DNA from: Microvelia longipes
Lineage: Eukaryota > Arthropoda > Insecta > Hemiptera > Veliidae
Direction: 5' to 3'
Assembly: GCA_018340805.1 (NCBI GenBank)
Contig: JACMZG010001908.1
Location: forward strand, 34,822,445-34,886,444
DNA: 64,000 nucleotides
Shown: positions 10,601 to 19,719 of the stretch, piece by piece
How positions within the stretch are numbered: position 1 is the stretch's first letter
How the letters are laid out: every line of letters starts with the position of its first letter
Made by a program: the position numbers and the translations under genes
Notes under the pieces: generated by a model
Told to the model about the DNA's origin: nothing
The model's input: the letters and a program-made list of their open reading frames with translations, nothing else
Database searches by the model: none

Positions 10601-12884
10601 TGTATTTTATATTAATGTATATAAATTAATAGTAATTTTTAAACATTAATATTAATCAATTAACTAAGGAAAAGGAGCAGTAAAATATTATCATTAGATA
10701 TTATTGGTGTTTGTAGTTGTGATGTGGATAATCAGTATGAAGACTGCAAATTTTCAGGGTGTACAAATCAAAAACCCTGTATGTCCACAAAAAAATATTA
10801 GTAGTCAAAGTCAGTTAACATTAGATATCTAGTCTGTCAGGCTTCTTTTAGATATTTTATTTTAGACCAGTCCTTTCCATTTGAAAACTGAATAAATTGT
10901 TGCTGAATTAATGCTATGATTCATGCTATGATGTTTCATTCTTATAAACTTTAACATTCTCCAATGAAATGCATTGGTGTTTCATTAACATGCATAGAGC
11001 AGATGGAACATCTGGCCTCACCCTTCTCTCTGTTTGAACATTTTTTGTTAAGGTTGAGAGTGCCTGCAGGACTCGGAAGATCCATCTTATATCCAGCATA
11101 CTATATTCATTTGTAAAATAATTATTGTTGTTATATAAGTAGCTGTACGCAGGATAAGAGGAGAAGTTGACATATCGAGCCGAGCACTCTTCTTAGAATT
11201 TAAAATAAAATAAAGTTATCAATGTAAATTAATAATCGAATATTTAAATGTATGCAGCTAGATTGCACGCATAAATAAATACTAAAAATGCATTTCTATT
11301 TCAGATAATAAACTTTATAATTTTAATGCTCTATCGATATGGTTATGGAGGTGAGTTTCTCGGTGTTGGTGGAACATGGAATTTGAACGAGGACAAAATA
11401 CCAGATGTAGAAATTATAGCTTCAGGAGTACTTGTGGGGTTCTTCATATACACGAGTGTGGTCATGATTTCCTTCTGCTTTGGAACAACCAAACATAAGG
11501 AAACTATGGTGGTGAGTTAAGAGTCATTTTCAGATTAACAATTGAGGTTGTTATCACTCACTAAAATTTTAAACTAATACTGAACAAGTGTCTAGGTTAA
11601 GCTAAGATCAACGCTACAATCATAACATAATACACTTTTCAATAGCAAAATAATAATTGACAAAAAACAAGAATCAAAGAGGATAATCTAATGAAGTGAT
11701 GGTGGCGTTTAATTTCAAACGATCACTTTAAATTAAAGAAAGATTGACAATCAAAATGTGTTTAACTTCAAAGCTAAACAGAGAGTATTTCTGGTAGAAT
11801 ATGGAATTCATAATGGATTTAAATTACATATCTAAAAGGTATCAATGAAATTATCGAGAGTAGATAAAACTTTTGGTCAACCCTGCATAGTAAATTAGGA
11901 AAAAGAACTAAACATTACATTTTTTTAAATTAAGCCATTAATATCAAGCAAGCGATTTGCTAGTTAAGTAATTAACTGAAAAAAATAATTTAATAAAAGC
12001 AATTAATGTTCTGATTAATAGGCTCAATTCAAAATTTTCATGAATTATTGAAGTGAAAATTTAATAGTACATGTAGATTATAAATTGTTGCTTCAACAGA
12101 GAGTCAATAAAATTATATATATTTATCATGAAAAATAGACTGTTCTGTGCAAGCAACACTTGTACTTTACTCAAGATCCTTTATAGCCAATGAATATCAA
12201 TACACTGCAAATAGTTTAATTTTTAATTTATAGTAATAATACATCAGAGGCATAGGTAGATATGAGAATATTGATATCTACCTTATCAGTATAGATAAGG
12301 TAATGTGATATTTTATCACCACTTTTAAAAACATTGCATACTCTCTTAAAACCGCTAAAAAATGATTATTTCATAACATTCACCTTTTTAACGAAATCAA
12401 TACTTACAACAATGAACCTAATTCATAAATAACTTAAACTAAATTAAAAGAAAAGCACCATGACATTAGTGCCCAATTATACTAATTAATTAAGTATATA
12501 ATTTGTATAGCATAAAGATTATACATACATACATATAATATAATATATATATATATAATATATATATATAATATAATATATTATATATATATTATAATAT
12601 ATATTATATAATATTATAAATTAGAATTAAACCTCTTTTTCAACAGTTTAGCCTTAATTTTTTTGCAGGAAGTAATCATGAATGTTGTGGGAACACTTAT
12701 GTTTATTGCTGTGGGTGCACTTGCTCTTCACTACTGGATTGGTTATCAACAAGAACATAAATACATGTCAGTGGACACAGTCAGGGAATGTGGTATTTCA
12801 GTCGGAGCTCTAAGCATTGTGTTAGCAGCCATATACCTGCTGGATACTGTCCTATCTATCTTACATCTGATGCACGGAGAATAA
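7692..12884 (+). CDS. Ssk: Snakeskin (Ssk), smooth septate junction four-pass membrane protein
   Basis: Three coding exons: 7692-7745 (18 codons), 11305-11511 (69) and 12669-12884 (71 plus stop). Both introns are phase 0 with GTAAGT/TTTCAG and GTGAGT/TTTGCAG borders. The 158-residue product is close to the length of fly Snakeskin. Four hydrophobic helices lie at about 8-28, 55-77, 91-112 and 129-152. The first loop carries YGGEFLGVGGTWNLNE (32-47), the strongest family signature I recognise, with FGTTKHK (77-83) and ALHYW (106-110) also typical. In the family, Ssk works with Mesh and Tsp2A to build smooth septate junctions that seal the midgut and Malpighian tubules. The ATG follows GTGAAA; AATAAA lies at 13089. 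Intron 1 (3.56 kb) contains two family 5S copies and a repeat pair; intron 2 contains an AT microsatellite. No lesion seen. Confidence 0.93.
8280..8520 (+). repeat. Family 5S repeat, 5'-half fragment (copy 4) in Ssk intron 1
   Basis: Starts TATAGGAAAAGTATTGTGTT, then GGGATGTCACAGG, GAGAGTTGAAACTTTG and GTAGTTGTGCTATTCGG, ending before the 5S-like module. Confidence 0.75.
8690..8890 (+). repeat. Repeat pair member 1, possible decayed coding sequence
   Basis: Matches 10205-10400: shared blocks are CTGGATCTATGGA, CTCTGAATTCTATGTTATC and GCTGAAGAAGCTATAAAA. Translation in shifting frames gives related short peptides in both copies (for example SEFYVIS followed by NKAEEAIK), which suggests an old coding fragment. 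I do not recognise the protein. The 99-residue frame at 8832-9131 overlaps its end and is unsupported as a gene. Confidence 0.45.
9721..10595 (+). repeat. Family 5S repeat, copy 5, split by repeat pair member 2
   Basis: Starts TTTACTTTTCCTCATTTATA, contains TTTGGCATGCATGTAGCTAT and TCTCATTATCAGCATCAG, and resumes after the insertion with a 5S-like module at about 10431-10487 (GATCATAAAAATTAAGCAGC, AAGGGTGACTGCTGG) and GACGAGCAAAGCGAGTCC. Inserted at about 10205-10400 is the second copy of the sequence at 8690-8890. Lies inside Ssk intron 1 in the sense orientation. Confidence 0.8.
12525..12622. repeat. AT-rich microsatellite in Ssk intron 2
   Basis: Interrupted TA/TAA simple repeat about 45 bp upstream of the exon 3 acceptor. 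Confidence 0.85.
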
Positions 12885-13088
12885 GTTTCAACAAAACTTT
12901 GATTACATTCACATAATATCAGAGTACTTCTTTAATGCATCTCATCCAAAACAGGATGGGAAATACTTACAAACTTTAAGAAAGTTTAAAACTAACGAGT
13001 TGTACAATTATACAGCTGGTCTCAGCTTTAGCAATTTATTAATTCAGACACATATTAATGAACAATTTTCTCAAGTAGCCAGTATCTA

Positions 13089-13094
13089 AATAAA
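13089..13094 (+). promoter_or_regulatory. Poly(A) signal of Ssk
   Basis: AATAAA 205 nt after the Ssk stop codon, giving a plausible short 3' untranslated region. Confidence 0.55.
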
Positions 13095-13102
13095 CATAGT
13101 TT

Positions 13103-13131
13103 AAAAACTTGTCACACAGTGACAAGTTTTT
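13103..13131 (+). other. Perfect 13-bp hairpin just after the Ssk poly(A) signal
   Basis: AAAAACTTGTCAC, a three-base loop ACA, then GTGACAAGTTTTT. It begins 8 nt after AATAAA, where transcript cleavage would be expected. A role in 3'-end formation is inference only. Confidence 0.5.
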
Positions 13132-13800
13132 TAACAGTTCTAAAATACATCAAATTTCTGAAAGAGAGAAAAGAAATAAAAACTTTTAGAGCTTAAAATC
13201 ACAAGTTGAGCAAGGAACAATCAAAGGTTTCACACTTTATTCTCTAGAAAATGAAATGACAAGAGATAACTAAACAAGTGCTATTCTAAAGAAGTACTAT
13301 AATTTTTAAACATTTAATTTAGCTACAGTCAAAGAATGAAGACTGCATTTAATGAAAAGACAACATAAAATATATTAGTTAATTATCACTAAATAACTAT
13401 TTTAGGAGATAATTCTGGTTGACAGAAATGAGGAAAAATAATTAATAAATACCCTAATATAATAATTAAATTAACCTATTATAGGTAATATAAAAATTAA
13501 ACAACAGAGAACATGAATTGAATTACAGAAATCAAATATTAATTTATAATTGCTGTGAACAAATAAAATCATCTACATTAAATTTAAACTTAATATATGG
13601 TGCTACCCAATAACACCATAAAGGCGATAACACGTAAAGGCCGTAATTTCAAGGAACATGGTTATAAATAGAAGATTAGACTCTAAAACAATTACCTGTG
13701 ATCTATTTAGGAGGAAAGACCAATTATATTCCTTAAATCACTATCTCCACTACTTTATAGTTTGGTGACTAAGTAGTACTCAAAATGCTTTCAAGGTAAC
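13132..13800. other. AT-rich spacer
   Basis: Nothing recognisable. Confidence 0.4.
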
Positions 13801-13806
13801 ATAATA

Positions 13807-14419
13807 CAGTGGACACCGGTAATTAGAATCATGGATAATGTTATCAACTGCTTAGTGGGATCATTTTGGATGAGAACGGCCTCTTAAAAATTATTTTATT
13901 GTAATCAAGATTTCAGTTTTTGTTATCACTATCACTATTAAAACCCCTCAAAAATAAAAAAAAAAAAATAGTAGAATTTTCACAAATAAATTAAGAGTAA
14001 GATGTCCATTCTATTTGACAAAATGAACTGATTATATTGTTTACCAGTCGGAATTAATGTTTCTCAATTCTTATCTTAATTTTATTAATAAACATTAAAA
14101 AACTAAACACAGAATGTTATGCACGTTTTATTATCCTGAGCACATTTCATTTTTATTCTTGATAGTGGCTTTAGGGAAACAATATGTTATAAATAAAAAA
14201 AAATATATATATTTTCAAACCATAAAAAAACACTTTCTTTATGAGTTTTGAAGGAAGTTTTGAGATAACATCATTTTTTTAAATGGTTTTTAGATTAATT
14301 TTAAAATCAAAAATGGACAATTTGTAAATTTCTTACATTTTTTAGTTTTTTTTTATTGTATGGGTATTGTTATCAAAATGATGCTGTTCCATAGTGATCA
14401 CATTAAGTGGTGTCCACTG
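13807..14419. mobile_element. Non-autonomous Tc1/mariner-superfamily element (pogo/Tigger-like ends)
   Basis: The left end CAGTGGACACCGGTAATTAG is mirrored at the right end, whose complement reads CAGTGGACACCACTTAATG. Similarity weakens into the interior, where both ends keep ATCATTTTG-type blocks. The element is flanked on both sides by TA (13805-13806 and 14420-14421), the target duplication of Tc1/mariner elements; CAGTG ends are usual in pogo/Tigger types. The 613-bp interior has no transposase. Confidence 0.75.
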
Positions 14420-15044
14420 TACCATGTATTGACTTTAAAATCAAATATTTGAAGTCATGCACCTTAAACATTGATAAAATAAATGTATCTATAATAATAT
14501 AATTTTAAAAATAGAATTAAAACGATTATGTCAAAAATAAGGGCTTGAAAAGTGCAACAGTTCTTTCATCTAAAATTGAATAGAAAAAAACAAGTAAAGT
14601 GGCAACTGAAAAGAGAAAAACAAGTTGAATATCAATAAGCATAGTAACAAACTCAATGATAGATAAAGCCAACAATATTAATAAAAATAATAGCTACCAG
14701 ATAAAAATTGGCAAATAAACATTAGTCTATAGTAGTGCTACAGTAAAAAAATAATTGTAGCATTACTTTCGTAAATTTTTACACCAGATAATACCTTATA
14801 AGCATTATATAAAAAATGCTTGTATATCTATGAGGTGATAAGATAAAAAGATCCCAATTCCAGGAAGACCGAGCTCTATTCTTAATTGTTGACATGATTA
14901 ATTTTAAGTTGTAAATATTTAATTTCTACTTTTTAATAAATATTTTTTAAGTATTATGTACATTCATATCTGAGTTTTAATTTAGACCTTTTATTTTACA
15001 CATGCAGGAGGGATAACTTCAGTATTAATCAAATCTCTTTTGAA

Positions 15045-15605
15045 AAAATCGGGTCCAGGGTATCTCAGAGCTTTTCCTTATCAAATTGGATTCGCTACAC
15101 TCATCCTTCTTACTTTGGACTCCCTTTACTAAGTATAAATATATACTACCACTCGCCTACAGACTCACTACATTCATCCTTAGAAAGTTAATACATCCGT
15201 TTCATTCCCAGCAGGCACTGAGCACTTTCGATACTACTTAACTTATATGATCTAACAAAAATCATGGATATACTTGTTGTATTCAAACGAAACTTATTAT
15301 AATTATTTATTATGTAAAGGTATACACTTGTACCAAATTTAAACTCCATTAAATTATTTCCAGATTTTTCACTGAGTGATTAATGCGGGTTAATGACGTC
15401 TACTACATCTATAGACTGATTTTTGTACCAAGTATTAACTCTCTAGCATAAATATACTAGGAGCTGCGATGATAACAGACACGTATACCCACACACAAAG
15501 ACATACAACTTTGTAAAAACTACTCAGGAGGCTTTAAAATACCTGTAACGGATAATTCTGGTGACATCCTGGTTTCTAAATTTTGTATATATTTTTTTAT
15601 ATATC
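15045..15605 (-). repeat. Family 5S repeat, copy 6 (near full length)
   Basis: Reverse complement of the family. The 3' end at 15045 reads GGGTATCTCAGAGCTTTTCC. The 5S-like module is at 15201-15258 (TACTACTTAACTTATATGAT as written on +). The 5' end near 15600 includes CTCAGGAGGCTTTAAAATAC and GGTGACATCCTGGTTTC. Confidence 0.8.
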
Positions 15606-16061
15606 AATGGTAACCATTGTGGTTCTTCAATTTTTTTTTATAATCAATGAATTTTCAAAAAATAATTGCTGTTGAAGCAGTTCGCATGGTTGGTGGGACC
15701 TGGACATGAGAGTAGGGTTTTTACAGAGTTAAAGCAATGCCCCTAGTGTTTTAGCCATTAGATGACATCATTAACAATGATTGCCGAGGCATTGACACTT
15801 AAAAAAATTAGGAAAGTATGCTTTGGAGTTGAAACTTAAATATGATCTAAATAAAATCAATAATGAGGCAAATGCAGTAATGTAGATTGTATGATTTTTC
15901 TACACCTGCATACGATAAACTAACTGACCTAATTTCATCCTAAAAACTGGTTACGTGTGATATTAACGGCATTATAAGTAATTGATATATAACAATCATT
16001 GACTATTAGTTAATAATTATTTCTAAATTATTAATTCTCAAACATGCAATATAAGTTAAAT

Positions 16062-16162
16062 ATATATGAATATATATATATATATATATAATATATATAA
16101 TATATATATATTATATAATATATATATTATATATATATAATATATATATATATATACTTCAA
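16062..16162. repeat. AT microsatellite
   Basis: About 95 bp of nearly pure TA with TAA interruptions. Confidence 0.9.
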
Positions 16163-16790
16163 TATATATATTTATCTTACTCTTACTTAAACTATCATGA
16201 AATGGGCAACATTTTAAAAGATGGATTAGATTTTACTATATTGATTCCTAGTACTAAGAATATATTTATATTCAATTTTAATAAAACCCAGTTGTTTTGT
16301 TCAAAAACATGCTAATTTAGGACAGCTAAATTATTTATCCCTGCCCCAGAAATAAAGGAATTAAACCATGTCATAACCTGTCATAAGGCTAGCACAGCAC
16401 GGAGTACTAGAACCAGAGGCCCACCTATAGGAGATTTTGGTAAGGCTAGTTCTACCCCACCCTCACATTTCTAGAAATTTTCTTCTGTACAGTGTCGCTC
16501 TCAGGTAGCAACATGTTTAACTTTGGATAATAGAAAGAGACAACCAATTTCGCAATATATCCATCTTTGTCTTTAGATGTTCATCACATCAACTACTTTC
16601 TTCTACCTGACCCAACCCTACCTTGACAATTTTCACAATAGCATTAAATGGATTTACTTTAAGTTCCACAAACCTAAGAGATGGTTCTTACAATGATATT
16701 ATTTTCTTTTCATCATAATGGTATATACAATGATATTAATGTTGAAATTTAATCTTTCTCCAATATTTACTGTTAAAAGATCATAATAAT
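16163..16790. other. Spacer of slightly higher GC
   Basis: No coding frame or repeat match recognised. Confidence 0.35.
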
Positions 16791-16794
16791 AATT

Positions 16795-17220
16795 GTCGGG
16801 CGAATTTCCTTTGGATGCGTGTTTCCGTGCTTAACAACAATAATGGTTGGAATGATCATTTTTATAGTTTCTCACATTATATAAGTTTACAACTACTAAA
16901 TAAATAATTCCGGCGCGTTTATTTATTAGAATGTGTGTTCCGTGCTAAACAACCCATTTCTTGCTTTAGCTAGAACCATGCCCATTGCGTGTTCCGGTTC
17001 ATGCTTAGACCTAAGCAGTTACTCAATTGTCAAGCACTGCTCGTAACTCATTTTGTCTGTTTTTCCATAGGAAATGCGCATAATTATCCAGTTAGTTGTA
17101 GAAAACTATGCGTCTAAAATTAGAAGTACGCACTATTATTTGCACTAGTTTAAAGCTTAGTTACTTATCTTTAAGCTTAGTCAGTTATCTTTTAAAGTTT
17201 TAGCGCATTTCCCTTTTAAA
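16795..17220 (+). repeat. Family C repeat, copy 1
   Basis: Nearly collinear with 42079-42515. Two head modules in tandem (CGAATTTCCTTTGGATGCGT at 16801, and a decayed one near 16908-16950), then CCCATTTCTTGC, CAGTTACTCAATTGTCAAGC and GGAAATGCGCATAATTATCC, ending GTTTTAGCGCATTTCC. Short TTTCCTTT/AAAGGAAA boundaries face each other. Non-coding, class unknown. Confidence 0.75.
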
Positions 17221-17257
17221 AATACTTTATTGAAAATACAGAATAAGAAGAGAAAAA

Positions 17258-17526
17258 TATTAACCCTGAATTTTGCCGATTTTTTCAAAATTTTGCTGAC
17301 TCAGCAAACCGGGTTAATGACGTCACAAAAACCTTTTCAATAGGGTTTGTGTCCTCCCGAAGGTTGATTTTTACCAAGTTTGATTAAAAAATATTAATCC
17401 GTTCGAAAGATAGAGTGTTTACAAAGAAAGTGTCTAGAAATACATATATATATATTTTTTGTTAGGGACACTAAGAGACTACTTAATGTTGTTAATTTAT
17501 TTATTCATTACGATATTTCGCTTGTA

Positions 17527-17596
<70 letters not shown>

Positions 17597-17611
17597 TATA
17601 TAATATATATA

Positions 17612-17644
<33 letters not shown>

Positions 17645-17790
17645 TTACATAAAGTTTCGCGAAACGTATTTTTTCGTCATTAGGAACCTCTGAAACGGAT
17701 TTGTGACGTGGTCCGAGGTTCGAATTCCGCCATGACTTCTATCCTATTAGCGAATTTTATTCCCAAAGGAATTCGCTAAATATATGTACA
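17258..17790 (+). repeat. Family D repeat with internal AT microsatellite (copy 1)
   Basis: Begins with CCTGAATTTTGCCGATTTTT and GCTGACTCAGCAAACCGGGT, then AATGACGTCACAAAAACC, TTCGAAAGATAGAGTG and TCTAGAAATACATATATA. A 120-bp TA tract (17520-17645) follows, then AAAGTTTCGCGAAACGTATT, GTCCGAGGTTCGAATTCCGC and a palindromic tail with TAGCGAATTTTATT and GGAATTCGCTAA. The GGTTCGAATTCC core resembles an RNA polymerase III B box. The same order recurs, often reversed, at 22.7, 45.1, 53.1 and 60.8 kb. Confidence 0.7.
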
Positions 17791-17837
17791 TATTGAGACT
17801 TGTAGTAATAATTTTTAAATGTATATATTCATGTCAA

Positions 17838-17935
17838 ATAAAGACGAGCGAAGCAGACAGTCGTAGGAAAATAAGCGTAGCGAATCCGATGTGAGGAAAA
17901 GTTCTGAGGTACCCCGTAACTGATTCTTAGATTTA
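17838..17935 (+). repeat. Family 5S repeat, 3'-end fragment (copy 7)
   Basis: GACGAGCGAAGC, then GCGTAGCGAATCCGATGTGA and GGTACCCCGTAAC, the 3' end of the family without the 5S-like module. Confidence 0.75.
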
Positions 17936-18019
17936 ATCTAAATATCCAGTAAATTGTTAGCAAGTTAAGGTGTACTTATTTGAATAATTTTTTCGCCGTA
18001 TTTTTTTATCCATGTGCAT

Positions 18020-18115
18020 TTATTGCGAGTACTTTTTCTGTGTACTTTTTCCGTGTAATTTCTGTCCCGTGTACTTTTTTCGTGTGATTTTTTCCGTGTT
18101 TTTTTTCGTGTATAA
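18020..18115 (+). repeat. Short tandem repeat of a TTTTTCCGTGTA-like unit
   Basis: Five or six imperfect copies of TTTTCCGTGTACTTTTT or TTTTCGTGTGATTTTT in a row. Confidence 0.7.
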
Positions 18116-18167
18116 AAAATACACGATATATATAAATATCACATATAATCGAATCTAGGAAAAAAGT

Positions 18168-18212
18168 ACACAGGAGTAAATACAGGGAAAATCCCTGTAT
18201 TTACTCCTGTGT
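18168..18212. repeat. Perfect 21-bp stem hairpin
   Basis: ACACAGGAGTAAATACAGGG followed by A, loop AAA and the exact complement. It lies next to the TTCCGTGTA array and may be the end of one element. Confidence 0.85.
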
Positions 18213-18239
18213 AATTTTGGTTTTCTATAATTTTTGTGG

Positions 18240-18640
18240 TTTTTTCGACTTTTTGGTAACTTTGAGTGGTTGTATCGACTTCGGACTGGTTTCATTCGAT
18301 TCAACGCCTAAAACTACATAGAAAACGACACCCTACTCGAAATTTATTTTTTATGAACCTAAATTTTGGTTTTCGGTAATTTACAATGGTTTTTCGCCTT
18401 TTTTTGACACTTAAAGTGGTCGTATTGACTTCGGACCGGTTACATTCGATTCAGCGCTCTCAAAAAACATAAACATCAACCTTTTGCGGCAAAAATGTTA
18501 ACCCTGAATTTGCCGATTTTTTGAAAAATTTGCTGACTCAGCAAACCGGTTAATGACGTCACAAAAAACCTAGTTTTCAATAGGTTTTGTGTCCTACCGA
18601 AGTTAATTTTATATTTATGTTTGAAAAAAAATATTAATGC
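18240..18640 (+). repeat. Family D fragments in tandem
   Basis: Two successive blocks carry GTGGTTGTATCGACTTCGGA and GTGGTCGTATTGACTTCGGA with CATTCGATTCA(A/G)CGC. A second CTGACTCAGCAAACCGGTTA with AATGACGTCACAAAAAACC at about 18530-18570 repeats the start of the copy at 17258. Confidence 0.65.
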
Positions 18641-19443
18641 GATTTTGGTCTTGTTAGAAAGGTGAGTAAATATCCAAAGACAAACTACTAACTATGTCAA
18701 ATATTTTAGAACTACTGCCCAAAATTTGCATCAAACATGATTTTTTGAAAAAAATTAATTTTATGGAATTTTTATGGTAGGCATTAGAGGAAGTAAGAGA
18801 TGAGCAAAAGTTCAGCCAAGAACGGAAAAAAACTTTTCTTATGATTGCCCTTTAAGAAAACTCAAACTTCATCATACATTCAATAGTCAAAAATGTAAGC
18901 CATTCTTCCTAGAAGTTGAAAAACTGATATTTTTGGCATTTTTGCATATCTCTACAATGTTAATTACATGGTACAAATAATAATTAAAAATCTCTAAAGC
19001 AAGAGAAAAGAGTGGTTTTAGAAAAAAACGTGTAAGAATAAATATGTTTATTTTACCTTCTTGAGTCTAAAAATCGTATTATTAAATTACTTTTGAAAAA
19101 AAATATTTTGTTAAAATAACGCAATATTTTTGCTTTTAATACGACAAAAATTATCAGTTTTTGCAACTTCTAGCAATAACAGCTTAAATTTTTGACGATT
19201 GAATGTATGATGAAGTTTGAGTTTCTTAAAGGGCAATCATAAGAAAAGTTTTTTTCCGTTCTGGCTGAACTTTTGCTCATCTCTTACTTCCTCTAATAAC
19301 CTACCATAAAATTCCATAAAATCAATTTTTTCAAAAAATCAAGTTTGATGCAAATTTTTGGGCAGTAGTTTTAAAATATTGCATAGTAGTAGTTTGTCCT
19401 TCAGGAAATTTACTCACCTTTCTAATGAGACCAATTTTGTCTT
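18641..19443. mobile_element. Foldback element with arms of about 280 bp
   Basis: Left arm about 18641-18930 and right arm about 19160-19443 are near-perfect inverted copies; matched blocks include GAGGAAGTAAGAGATGAGCA, CTTATGATTGCCCTTTAAG, ACTTCATCATACATTCAAT and GAAAGGTGAGTAAAT. The spacer is about 230 bp and no protein is encoded. The size and arms fit a foldback or long-TIR MITE; it sits inside family D sequence. Confidence 0.8.
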
Positions 19444-19562
19444 TCTAGCTTGAACAGTTAAAACCCTATTAACAATTGTATGATGTGAGATCAAATATTT
19501 TTTTAAATATTAAATTTGATCTTTGGGAAAACGGTTACAGATCGGGGTTATATAATAGAACA

Positions 19563-19715
19563 TTTTTTGTTCCACCAAACGAGTACTATCACTCCTTTTC
19601 TGGTAGACACTTTATATGAAACACCCTGTATATATATACATATATACGGTGTTTCATATAAAGTGTCCACCAGAAAAGAGTGATAGTACTTTTCAAAAGG
19701 AACAAAAAATATCTA
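19563..19715. mobile_element. Short inverted-repeat element with 60-bp arms
   Basis: Arms share AGTGATAGTACT, CACTTTATATGAAACACC and GGAACAAAAAAT in mirrored order around a TATATACATATA centre. The CACCCTGTATATA motif beside the centre is common in arthropod non-autonomous elements. Confidence 0.75.
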
Positions 19716-19719
19716 TATA

